A stretch of 47,062 nucleotides of DNA. Origin: Streptomyces sp. CB01373. Its GTDB lineage: Bacteria > Actinomycetota > Actinomycetes > Streptomycetales > Streptomycetaceae. Position 1 is the stretch's first letter; each line of letters opens with the position of its first letter. This document shows, piece by piece, positions 20,316 through 27,515 of this stretch. The position numbers and the translations under genes were made by a program. Location: assembly GCF_002803075.1 (NCBI RefSeq), contig NZ_NNBK01000010.1, positions 1 to 47,062 on the forward strand, given 5' to 3'. The notes under the pieces were generated by a model, which was not told where the DNA came from, ran no database searches, and was given only the letters and a program-made list of their open reading frames with translations.

Positions 20316-22012
20316 TCGGCCTCATTTCCGCCACGGCGGCGGGCGCGGCTGCGCGGGACCGGCTGGCCGCGGCCTGGCCGGACCGTACCCGGGTGTACGA
20401 AGGGCCCGTCGGGGACGCCGTACGGGCCGCCTTCGCCGAGTGCGGGCAGCTGGTGTGCTTCCTGGCGACGGGGGCGGTCGTACGGCTGATCGCGCCGCTG
20501 CTGGACGAGAAGGCCTCCGATCCCGGAGTGGTGTGCGTCGACGAGGGCGGCCGGTTCGCGGTGTCCCTGGTCGGCGGGCACGCGGGCGGGGCGAACGAAC
20601 TGGCCCGCGCGGTGGGCGAGGTGCTGGGCGCGGAGCCGGTCGTGACGACCGCGACGGACGCCGTGGGACTGCCCGGTCTCGACACGCTCGGCCTTCCGGT
20701 GGAGGGCGATGTCGCCGGGGTCTCGCGGGCGCTGCTCGACGGGGAGCCGGTCGGTCTTGACGCGGAGGTGCGCTGGCCGCTGCCGCCACTGCCCGTCGCC
20801 GCCGAGGGCGCGTACAGGATCCGGGTCACCGACCGTGCCGCCGCGCCCGCCGGACGGGAGGTGGTCCTGCGGCCGCCGACGCTGGTCGTGGGCGTCGGCG
20901 CGTCCAGGGGCGCGCCCGTCGAGGAGGTGGTGGGCCTGGTCGAGGGCGTGCTCGCGGAGGCCGGGCTGTCCGCGGCGTCGCTCGCCGAACTGGCCACGGT
21001 CGACGCCAAGGCGGAGGAGCCCGGCGTCGTCGAGGCGGCCCGGCGGCTCGGGGTGCCCCTGGTGACGTACTCCGCCGGGGAGTTGGCGGCGGTCGACGTG
21101 CCCAACCCGTCGCGGGCGCCGCTCGCCGCCGTCGGCACCCCCTCCGTCGCGGAGGCCGCCGCGCTCGTGCGCGGGGGCGAACTCCTCGTGCCCAAGCGGA
21201 AGTCGGAGCGCGCCGACGGGACGCCCGCGATGGCCACCTGCGCGGTCGTACGGCGGCCGGGGCGCGGTCGGCTCGCGGTCGTCGGGCTGGGTCCCGGCGC
21301 CCGGGACCTGCTCACGCCGCGCGCGCGGGCGGAGTTGCGGCGCGCCTCCGTTCTCGTGGGGCTCGACCAGTACCTCGACCAGATCCGCGACCTGCTGCGG
21401 CCCGGCACCCGCATCCTCCAGTCGGGGCTCGGCGCGGAGGAGGAGCGGGCGCGCACGGCGGTCGCCGAGGCCCGGCGCGGGCACGCCGTCGCGCTGATCG
21501 GCAGCGGCGACGCGGGGGTGTACGCGATGGCCTCGCCCGCGCTGGCCGAAGCGTCCGACGACATCGACGTCGTCGGGGTCCCCGGCGTCACGGCCGCCCT
21601 CGCCGCGGGCGCCCTTCTCGGCGCCCCCCTGGGCCATGACCATGTCTCGATCAGCCTCTCCGATCTGCACACCCCCTGGGAGGTCATCGAGCGGCGGGTG
21701 CGGGCGGCGGCCGAGGCGGACCTCGTCGTGACGTTCTACAACCCCCGCTCCCGGGGCAGGGACTGGCAGCTGCCGAAGGCGCTCGCGATCCTCGCCGGGC
21801 ACCGGGAGCCGGCGACGCCGGTCGGTGTCGTACGGAACGCGTCACGGCCGGACGAGTCCAGCCGGGTGGCGACGCTGGCCACGCTCGACCCGGAGACGGT
21901 CGACATGATGACGGTCGTGACCGTGGGCAACACCGCGACCCGAGAGATCGCGGGGCGCATGGTCACGCCGCGCGGCTACCGCTGGCAGGCGTCCGGGGAG
22001 GAGCCGAAGTGA
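20312..22012 (+). CDS. cobJ: CbiG-CobJ fusion: cobalt-precorrin-5A hydrolase-like domain plus precorrin-3B C17-methyltransferase
   Basis: This 566-aa protein has a CbiG-like N-terminal half and a CobJ/CbiH methylase half. Residues 1-150 show the CbiG N-domain (FLATGAVVRLIAPLL, VSLVGGHAGGANELA, TTATDAVGLPGLD). Residues about 190-300 are the CbiG C-domain related to CobE (VGVGASRGAPVEEV, ATVDAKAEEPGV, AAVGTPSVAEAAAL). From about residue 320 the methylase begins: LAVVGLGPGARDLLTPRARAEL, IGSGDAGVYAMASPALAEA, VVGVPGVTAALAAGALLGAPLGHD and TFYNPRSRGRDWQL. CobJ methylates C17 and contracts the ring. The fused CbiG lactone-opening domain belongs to the early-cobalt route, although cobN is in the same cluster. 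GTG at 20312 overlaps cobL. Confidence 0.92.
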   Translation: MIGLISATAAGAAARDRLAAAWPDRTRVYEGPVGDAVRAAFAECGQLVCFLATGAVVRLIAPLLDEKASDPGVVCVDEGGRFAVSLVGGHAGGANELARAVGEVLGAEPVVTTATDAVGLPGLDTLGLPVEGDVAGVSRALLDGEPVGLDAEVRWPLPPLPVAAEGAYRIRVTDRAAAPAGREVVLRPPTLVVGVGASRGAPVEEVVGLVEGVLAEAGLSAASLAELATVDAKAEEPGVVEAARRLGVPLVTYSAGELAAVDVPNPSRAPLAAVGTPSVAEAAALVRGGELLVPKRKSERADGTPAMATCAVVRRPGRGRLAVVGLGPGARDLLTPRARAELRRASVLVGLDQYLDQIRDLLRPGTRILQSGLGAEEERARTAVAEARRGHAVALIGSGDAGVYAMASPALAEASDDIDVVGVPGVTAALAAGALLGAPLGHDHVSISLSDLHTPWEVIERRVRAAAEADLVVTFYNPRSRGRDWQLPKALAILAGHREPATPVGVVRNASRPDESSRVATLATLDPETVDMMTVVTVGNTATREIAGRMVTPRGYRWQASGEEPK

Positions 22013-22632
22013 ACCGTGTCGTCCACCCGATCGAGCAGGAGTCGTTCCGGCGGCTGCGCGCCCGCCTGGACACCTCGCACTTCGCACCGCTGACGCGGGC
22101 GGTGGTGGAGCGGGTCGTTCATTCCTCCGCCGACCTGGAGTACGCGTCCGACCTCGTCATGGACGAGGGCGAGCTGCTGACGGCGCACGCCGCGCTGCAC
22201 GCGGGGGCTCCCGTGGTCGCGGACGTGGAGATGGTGGCCGCGGGGATCACCCGGCGCGAGACCGTCTGCCGGCTCAAGGACGCCAGGTCGGGTCCCGGGA
22301 TGACCCGCTCCGCGCACGCGATCCGGCTGGCGTACGAGGAGGTCGGCCCGGGCGCGCTCTGGGTGATCGGCTGCGCGCCGACCGCCCTGGAGGAGCTGCT
22401 GAAGCTGGACGCCGCCCCCGCGCTCGTCATCGGCCTGCCCGTCGGTTTCGTCGGGGCGGCCGAGTCCAAGGCCGCGTTGCGCGAGAGCGGGCTGCCCGCC
22501 GTGAGCAACGTGTCCGAGAAGGGCGGTTCGGCGGTCGCCGCGGCCGCGCTCAACGCCCTTCTTTACCAACCCAGTTCGCTTGAATCGTCTGAACCGCTCG
22601 AATCGCTTGAATCGCTCGAGGAGACCCTGTGA
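22009..22632 (+). CDS. cobH: Precorrin-8X methylmutase with repetitive acidic tail
   Basis: This 207-aa enzyme moves the methyl group from C11 to C12, giving hydrogenobyrinic acid. IEQESFRRLRARLD, RVVHSSADLEYASDLV with the catalytic His, DVEMVAAGIT, and GLPVGFVGAAESKAALRESGLPAV are family signatures. After the normal end of the domain, near residue 185, about 20 extra residues form a Ser-Leu-Glu repeat encoded by near-identical 9-bp units. The GTG at 22009 overlaps the preceding stop and the stop overlaps the cbiX start. Confidence 0.94.
   Translation: MNRVVHPIEQESFRRLRARLDTSHFAPLTRAVVERVVHSSADLEYASDLVMDEGELLTAHAALHAGAPVVADVEMVAAGITRRETVCRLKDARSGPGMTRSAHAIRLAYEEVGPGALWVIGCAPTALEELLKLDAAPALVIGLPVGFVGAAESKAALRESGLPAVSNVSEKGGSAVAAAALNALLYQPSSLESSEPLESLESLEETL
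22569..22622. repeat. Degenerate 9-bp repeat encoding a Ser-Leu-Glu tail on CobH
   Basis: Units related to TCGCTTGAA recur about five times just before the cobH stop codon. The base composition (TTGAA, CTCGAA) is unusually AT-rich for this genome. Being a multiple of three, the repeat stays in frame. Confidence 0.7.
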
Positions 22633-23549
22633 CCACCCCGCCGCCGCCCGCTCTGCTCATCGCCGGTCACGGCACCCGGGACGACGCCGGAGCCGAGGCG
22701 TTCCGCGACTTCGTACGGGAGTTGGGGCGCCGTAATCCCGAACTGCCCGTCGCGGGCGGCTTCATCGAGCTGTCCCCGCCGCCGCTGGGCGAGGCCGTCG
22801 CCGAGCTGGTGGAGCGGGGCGTACGCCGGTTCGCCGCCGTACCGCTGATGCTGGTGTCCGCCGGGCACGCCAAGGGCGACATTCCGGCGGCGCTGGCCCG
22901 TGAGAAGGAACGGCACCCGGGGATCTCGTACACCTACGGCCGGCCGCTTGGCCCGCACCCCTCACTTCTGCGGGTGCTGGAGCGGCGGCTGGACGAGGCG
23001 GTCGATCCGTCCTGGGACCGCTCCGAGGTGACGGTGCTGCTGGTCGGGCGTGGCTCGACCGACCCGGACGCCAACGCCGAGGTGCACAAGGCGGCGCGGC
23101 TGCTGTGGGAGGGACGCGGGTACGCGGGCGTGGAGACGGCGTTCGTGTCGCTCGCGGCGCCGGACGTGCCGAGCGGGCTCGACCGGTGCGTGAAGCTGGG
23201 CGCGCGGCGGATCGTGGTGCTGCCGTACTTCCTGTTCACGGGCATCCTGCCGGACCGCGTGCGGCGGCAGACGGCGGACTGGGCGGCGGCGCACCCGGAG
23301 ACCGATGTGCGCTCGGCGGACGTGATCGGGCCGGAGCCGGAGCTGCTGGACCTGGTGATGGAGCGGTACGAGGAGGCGGTGAAGGGCGATCTGCGGATGA
23401 ACTGCGACTCGTGCGTGTACCGGATCGCGCTGCCGGGCTTCGAGGACAAGGTGGGGCTGCCGCAGCAGCCGCACTTCCACCCGGACGACGACGGGCACGG
23501 ACACGGGCACCACCACCATGGAGGGCACTCTCACTCCCATGCGCACTGA
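22629..23549 (+). CDS. cbiX: CbiX-type sirohydrochlorin chelatase with MxCxxC motif and His-rich tail
   Basis: This 306-aa protein has two CbiX-type halves: LLIAGHGTRDDAGAEAF with its active-site His at the N-terminus, and LLVGRGSTDPDANAEVH starting near residue 138. It inserts cobalt, or iron, into sirohydrochlorin. Met257, Cys259 and Cys262 form MNCDSC, matching the MxCxxC motif described for long CbiX proteins that bind a 4Fe-4S cluster. The last 25 residues are rich in His, Gly and Asp, suited to metal storage or delivery. GTG at 22629 overlaps the cobH stop. The His codons overlap the start of the next gene. Cobalt versus iron as the real substrate is open. Confidence 0.9.
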   Translation: MTTPPPPALLIAGHGTRDDAGAEAFRDFVRELGRRNPELPVAGGFIELSPPPLGEAVAELVERGVRRFAAVPLMLVSAGHAKGDIPAALAREKERHPGISYTYGRPLGPHPSLLRVLERRLDEAVDPSWDRSEVTVLLVGRGSTDPDANAEVHKAARLLWEGRGYAGVETAFVSLAAPDVPSGLDRCVKLGARRIVVLPYFLFTGILPDRVRRQTADWAAAHPETDVRSADVIGPEPELLDLVMERYEEAVKGDLRMNCDSCVYRIALPGFEDKVGLPQQPHFHPDDDGHGHGHHHHGGHSHSHAH

Positions 23550-24612
23550 GGACGCGGCCGGGCACGATCTGAGGCACCACGGGGACGCCGAGGTCCGCGA
23601 CGGCGGGGCGGCACTGGTGGACCTCGCCGTGAACGTGCGGGCCGACACGCCTCCGGGGTGGCTGCGGGAGCGGATAGCCGCCTCGCTGACCGGTCTCGCC
23701 GCCTACCCGGACGGGCGGGCCGCGCGGGCGGCGGTGGCGGCGCGGCACGGGCTGCCGGTGGAGCGGGTGCTGCTGACGGCGGGCGCGGCGGAGGCGTTCG
23801 TGCTGCTGGCACGGGCGCTGAAGGTGCGGCGGCCGGTCGTCGTGCATCCGCAGTTCACCGAGCCGGAGGCGGCTCTGCGGGACGCGGGGCACACGGTGGA
23901 CCGGGTGCTGCTGCGGGCTGAGGACGGCTTCCGGCTCGATCCGGCGGCCGTCCCCGAGGACGCGGACCTGGTGGTGGTCGGCAACCCGACGAACCCGACG
24001 TCGGTGCTGCATCCGGCCGCGTCCGTCGCCCGACTGGCCCGTCCCGGACGGGTGCTGGTGGTCGACGAGGCCTTCATGGACGCGGTGCCGGGCGAGCGGG
24101 AGTCGCTGGCGGGGCGGACGGACGTGCCCGGTCTCGTGGTACTGCGCAGCCTGACCAAGACGTGGGGTCTCGCGGGGCTGCGGATCGGCTACGTGCTGTC
24201 GTCGCCCGAGGTGATCGCCGAGCTGGAGCGGGCCCAGCCGCTGTGGCCGGTGTCCACTCCGGCGCTCGCGGCGGCGGTGGCGTGCGTGGAGCCGCGGGCG
24301 CTGGCCGAGGCGGAGGACGCGGCCCGCCGTATCGCCGCGGACCGGGCCCACCTGGTGGCGGCCCTGGACTCCTTCGCGGGGCACGGGGTGCGGGTGGTGC
24401 GACCGGCCGAGGGCCCCTTCGTGCTGGTGCGCGTGCCGGGGGCGGCGGACGTACGGCGGCGGTTGCGCGGGCTGGGATACGCGGTGCGGCGCGGGGACAC
24501 GTTCCCCGGTCTTGGCGGGGACTGGCTGCGGCTGGCGGTGCGGGACAGGGGGACGGCGGACGGCTTCGTCCGCGCCCTGGGCTCGGCGCTGGCGCCGCCC
24601 ACCGTTCCCTGA
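23539..24612 (+). CDS. cobC: Threonine-phosphate decarboxylase-like PLP enzyme (CobC type)
   Basis: This 357-aa fold-type I aminotransferase family member is related to histidinol-phosphate aminotransferase. Position in the cob run indicates L-threonine-O-3-phosphate decarboxylase, making aminopropanol phosphate for the nucleotide loop. The PLP Lys207 lies in SLTKTWGLAGLRIGY and Asp176 in LVVDEAFMD; VVVGNPTNPTS and a C-terminal Arg (WLRLAVRD) are also present. The ATG at 23539 overlaps cbiX by 11 bases and is preferred; an ATG at 23518 would add seven residues inside the His-tail coding region. A long hairpin follows the stop. Confidence 0.87.
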   Translation: MRTEDAAGHDLRHHGDAEVRDGGAALVDLAVNVRADTPPGWLRERIAASLTGLAAYPDGRAARAAVAARHGLPVERVLLTAGAAEAFVLLARALKVRRPVVVHPQFTEPEAALRDAGHTVDRVLLRAEDGFRLDPAAVPEDADLVVVGNPTNPTSVLHPAASVARLARPGRVLVVDEAFMDAVPGERESLAGRTDVPGLVVLRSLTKTWGLAGLRIGYVLSSPEVIAELERAQPLWPVSTPALAAAVACVEPRALAEAEDAARRIAADRAHLVAALDSFAGHGVRVVRPAEGPFVLVRVPGAADVRRRLRGLGYAVRRGDTFPGLGGDWLRLAVRDRGTADGFVRALGSALAPPTVP

Positions 24613-24620
24613 CTCACCGC

Positions 24621-24654
24621 GCCGGGAAGTCCCGCCGGACCTGGACTTCCCGGC
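24621..24654. terminator. Bidirectional terminator closing the cob cluster
   Basis: GCCGGGAAGTCC at 24621-24632 pairs perfectly with 24643-24654 around a 10-base loop. It lies between the convergent cobC and surface-protein genes and serves both. Confidence 0.83.
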
Positions 24655-24675
24655 CGGCCCGCGAGGCCCCGGCTG

Positions 24676-25737
24676 TCAGCCGCGGCGCCGGCGTGCGACC
24701 GCCAGCGCGCCTCCCCCCGCCGCCAGCAGGACGGCGGAGCCCGCCGCCAGGTACGGCGTGAGGGAGCTGCCGCCCGTCTCCGCCAGGTCGACGGTCTTCT
24801 TCTCGGAGACGGTCTGCGGCTTCACGTCGGCGGCGTCCTGGGGCTTGACGTCGTCACTTCCGGGCTTGTCGTCGCCGCCCTGGGGCTTGTCACCCCCCTG
24901 AGGCTTGTCGTCGGTCGCCTGGGGCTTGTCACCCCCCTGAGGCTTGTCGTCGGTCGCCTGGGGCTTGTCGTCGCCGCCCTGTTCGGCGGGCGGGGCCGCC
25001 TCCTTCTCCGGAGCCTTCGGGGACTCGCAGGTCGCCCTGGCGAGGGTGACCGTGCCCTCCACCTCGGCCACGTTCAGCTTGAGCGGGTTGACGGACACCT
25101 TGAGCTCCAGGGCCGTCGCGGCGGCCGTGCTCGAGGTCGTCTCCCGCTTCGACAGGTCGAGGCGGACCTCTCCGACGCCGGGGACGCGGACGTCGGTCGT
25201 ACCGCCGGCGCTCAGCGTCACCTTCTTGCCGAGCACCTTCACGGAGCCCAGGACGTTGCTGCTGGCGACCGGGGACTCGCCGGCCTCGCAGGTCGCCTTG
25301 GACGTGACCTGGTCGACCTCGATCAGGGACAGCAGGGGCAGGCCGGGGACGTGGACACGGGCGTGGGCCAGTTCGACGAAGCCCTCCGCCTTGTCCGCGG
25401 AGACGGTCGCGTCGGTCTTCGCCACGTCCGCGCGGATCACGCTGAAGGGCTTTCCGCCGTCGACGCCGTCGAGACGCGCGGTCAGCGCGGTCTGCTGCGC
25501 GCTCCGCGGTGCCTCGACCTCGTTGAGGGAGACCGCGAGCGGGACGTTCACCGTCTTGTTGACCAGGGACACGTCCAGCCCGGTGCGCAGGACGGAGGCG
25601 CTCGCGTGACCCTCCTGCCCGCCGGTCGCGTGCGCGGACCCGGCGCCGATCAGCGTCACCGGCCCGGCGGCCAGCACGGTGGCCGCGGCGATGGTGGCGC
25701 AACGACGGGCGGACATGCGGAAGTTGTTGCCGTTCAA
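24676..25737 (-). CDS. Secreted, probably sortase-anchored surface protein with LAETG motif
   Basis: This 353-aa protein starts with a signal peptide (hydrophobic core about residues 15-34, cleavage near AHA-TGG). The mature part, residues about 38-240, looks like beta-rich repeats with SVLRTGLDVSLVNKTVNVPLAVSLNEVEAP and two Cys. A linker from about 245 to 315 is made of DDKPQGG-type repeats. LAETG at 318-322 is followed by a hydrophobic segment and the basic end RRRRG, the layout of class E sortase substrates that use LAXTG. Wall attachment is therefore likely. Function unknown. From memory, a homologue follows the cob genes in S. coelicolor. The ATG at 25737 gives a good signal peptide; an in-frame ATG (MSARR) is close. 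Confidence 0.88.
   Translation of the reverse strand: MNGNNFRMSARRCATIAAATVLAAGPVTLIGAGSAHATGGQEGHASASVLRTGLDVSLVNKTVNVPLAVSLNEVEAPRSAQQTALTARLDGVDGGKPFSVIRADVAKTDATVSADKAEGFVELAHARVHVPGLPLLSLIEVDQVTSKATCEAGESPVASSNVLGSVKVLGKKVTLSAGGTTDVRVPGVGEVRLDLSKRETTSSTAAATALELKVSVNPLKLNVAEVEGTVTLARATCESPKAPEKEAAPPAEQGGDDKPQATDDKPQGGDKPQATDDKPQGGDKPQGGDDKPGSDDVKPQDAADVKPQTVSEKKTVDLAETGGSSLTPYLAAGSAVLLAAGGGALAVARRRRG
24886..24963. repeat. Two perfect 39-bp tandem copies in the surface-protein linker
   Basis: The 39 bases starting at 24886 are repeated exactly at 24925. They encode 13 residues of the DDKPQ-type linker; partial, diverged copies flank them. In-frame copy-number variation would change the length of the wall-spanning linker. 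Confidence 0.85.
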
Positions 25738-25789
25738 GGTGTGGGACCCCCAGAAAGGAATGCTTGGGACCCGGTAAGAATTACGTACT

Positions 25790-25828
25790 AAGGGTGAACC
25801 GTCAGCGATCTAGGGTTACTTCACCCTT
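25790..25828. repeat. 9-bp inverted repeat upstream of the surface-protein gene
   Basis: AAGGGTGAA at 25790-25798 is mirrored by TTCACCCTT at 25820-25828 around 21 bases. It lies about 50-90 bases upstream of the surface-protein start and at the end of a transposase remnant, so it may be an operator or a decayed element end. CTAG occurs at 25809-25812 inside it. Confidence 0.45.
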
Positions 25829-26227
25829 TCGGGAGGTTTCCGTCCGCTCGTTCGATTTTCCGGGTACGGGTGCATGGTCCAGCGCGGCCAGCAGGTGGAT
25901 CTGGCGGCCCTTGGCCCTCGTGGCGACGCGCAGTGAAGGCAGGGACTGGGGCGGGGTGTCGACGATCCACTCGCCGACCGCCGACAGGGAGGTTGCCCCG
26001 GCCGGCACCGCGCACGCGGTCAGCGCGAGCACGGCGGTCAGGGCATGCCGCACCCCGCGCGGATCGCGCGGGTCGGGCACCTCGGCAAGACGTTGCAGAA
26101 GGCCGGGGACTTTCCCCGGCACTACCTCTGGATGCCCACTGAGCTGGTCAAGGGCAGGGCGGGATCGGCGATGATGCGTCGGCAGGCACGGTCTTCCAGG
26201 CAGGTCACGGGGCGCCGAGAGCTCCAT
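25802..26227 (-). pseudogene. Internally deleted ISAs1-family transposase remnant
   Basis: The leftward frame contains LLQRLAEVPDPRDPRGVRHALTAVLALTACAV followed by AGATSLSAVGEWIVDTPPQ, which I recognise as the N-terminal domain of ISAs1-type transposases. The text then jumps to KGRQIHLLAALDH, a segment that normally lies roughly 60-100 residues later, next to the catalytic core. The remainder, including the rest of the DDE domain, is missing. It is therefore a nonfunctional relic. The 5' limit is uncertain: the first 40 residues look spurious. Confidence 0.72.
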
Positions 26228-26648
26228 GATCTTGGAAGTCCCCCGCCCGTCGGTCCTGTTGAGGACGGTCAGCGCGGCAGTTCCACGCGTCGCCCGAGAC
26301 CGATCTCCTCCGCCTCAGCGTTCGTGACCATCGCGAACACTCCGCTCGGGATGCCCGGAATTCTGGTCACGCGAGACGCGACGGCCAAAAGACCTTCGCA
26401 GCCCCGGAGTTGAAGAAGAGGTACGCCTCGCCGCACTCCTCTCCTTCGTCATGCACTTCCGCTGCCTCCTGTTCGGCAAGGAGGAGGCACATGGATCTCA
26501 ACGATGATGTCCATAAGGGCATTGTCCCTGGCCAGGACCCGGCCGCATGCTCCGCTCCTGAAATGCCGCGACGCACGACAAACCATCGCGAAACAGACGC
26601 ATCTGACTACGCCGAAGCCCTGAGTCCCCCTCCGACCGCACACGACAA
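26228..26648. other. Gene-poor stretch, probably decayed DNA
   Basis: No convincing gene. On the minus strand two short overlapping frames (26373-26498 and 26274-26375) read as ordinary protein-like text but are only about 41 and 33 codons and match no family I know. Base composition is lower in GC than the flanks. The stretch lies between a transposase relic and a small secreted-protein gene, so degenerated accessory DNA is the likely explanation. Confidence 0.45.
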
Positions 26649-26675
26649 CGGAGCGGACCGAAACGGCCCGCTCCG
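26649..26675 (-). terminator. Hairpin terminator after the small secreted-protein gene
   Basis: CGGAGCGG at 26649-26656 pairs with CCGCTCCG at 26668-26675 around an 11-base loop, 26 bases past the leftward stop codon at 26701. Confidence 0.7.
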
Positions 26676-26700
26676 CGCCTCGGATTACTTGCGAATCGTC

Positions 26701-27108
26701 TTACTTGTGAATCGTCGCGCAGGCCTTGGTCCCCGGGTAATTGTGCCAGTACCCGCAGATCTTGCTGCCGTCCGCCGCTGAAAGCCCCCAGGTGGTTCCG
26801 ACCGTCTTCTTCTCGACCCGCGCGGCACTGACGGTTTGGCTCATAAAACCGCCCGACCCGTCCGTGAAGTCGATGTGCGCGTAATCGGTCCAGGCCCGGT
26901 TGTTCGACTGCTTGGACAGGTAGAAGCTGTCCACCTTGAGCCCGGTACCGTTCACCGTGATGCAAACCGACCCGGACCCGTCCGTGGATCCCGCATTTCC
27001 GGTGCAGTTCGTGGCGCTGAACGGAGTGACATCCACCGCCTGGGCATTCCCGCCGAACATCGTGACACCCATGACAGCGGCGGCGATTACGGTCAGAACC
27101 TTCTTCAA
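26701..27108 (-). CDS. Small secreted protein with four cysteines, unknown function
   Basis: This 135-aa protein has a typical signal peptide (KKVLTVIAAAVMGVTMFGGNAQA, about residues 2-24), leaving a mature domain of about 111 residues with four Cys (NCTGN, SVCITVNG, ICGYW, KACATIHK), probably two disulfides. Text such as TGLKVDSFYLSKQ and WTDYAHIDF suggests a compact beta fold. The start must be TTG at 27108: a stop codon lies three codons upstream in frame, and the next ATG would destroy the signal peptide. GAGG lies about 11 bases before the TTG. Base composition is less GC-rich than the core genes, consistent with accessory DNA. No family name can be given. Confidence 0.8.
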   Translation of the reverse strand: MKKVLTVIAAAVMGVTMFGGNAQAVDVTPFSATNCTGNAGSTDGSGSVCITVNGTGLKVDSFYLSKQSNNRAWTDYAHIDFTDGSGGFMSQTVSAARVEKKTVGTTWGLSAADGSKICGYWHNYPGTKACATIHK

Positions 27109-27272
27109 GTGGCTTCACACCTCGAGCAATTGAGCGGCAAGTGACAGGTTATATAAACAAGCTCCCGCGCACCGCAGCCACTCATTTCCGGCCCTGATTT
27201 GACCAGTTCTCCACTTCTCAAACACGTCAAAGCCCCCTCCCGTGAACGGACGCTGTTGGTAAATCCGGGGGC

Positions 27273-27345
27273 CACGTAACGACGGCCTGTACAACCCCGT
27301 TGGGGTGGTGCAGGCCGTCGTCGCGTTCTTGGGGTGGGTTACGTG
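27273..27345. repeat. Large nested palindrome upstream of the IS1182-like remnant
   Basis: CACGTAAC at 27273-27280 is mirrored by GTTACGTG at 27338-27345. Inside it ACGACGGCCTG (27279-27289) is mirrored by CAGGCCGTCGT (27311-27321), with CCCC/GGGG at the centre. The whole could fold into a long stem-loop. It may be an IS end, a small palindromic element or a terminator. Confidence 0.55.
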
Positions 27346-27436
27346 TCGTCGCGTGGGTGGAACTGGAGGAGATTCCTGAGGAGACCACGCGGGTAGCGCG
27401 TGCGGTGTTCCCGGGGGGGTGTCTGGCGATGCGGTG
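27344..27436 (+). pseudogene. N-terminal fragment of an IS1182-type transposase
   Basis: The rightward frame reads EEIPEETTRVARAVFPGGCLAMR, close in pattern to the first 30 residues of IS1182-family transposases (typically P-x-E-T-x-x-VA-x-x-FPKG). The similarity stops soon after, and nothing of the DDE domain remains. It is a short relic, assigned by recall of the family start and therefore tentative. Confidence 0.5.
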
Positions 27437-27515
27437 CGCCGGCGGGAGCCGAAGAACACTCCGCAGGTCGGACGGGGTCTACAAGTCGGCCCCAGGGGAA
27501 GGGGTTCCTTGTCTC

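Noticed and set aside
26367..26576. 69-codon minus-strand frame in the gene-poor stretch
   Set aside because: No ribosome site, no family likeness and a mixed composition; more likely decayed DNA.
27115..27459. 114-codon minus-strand frame over the large palindrome
   Set aside because: It reads through an inverted repeat and a transposase relic on the other strand; no recognisable protein features.
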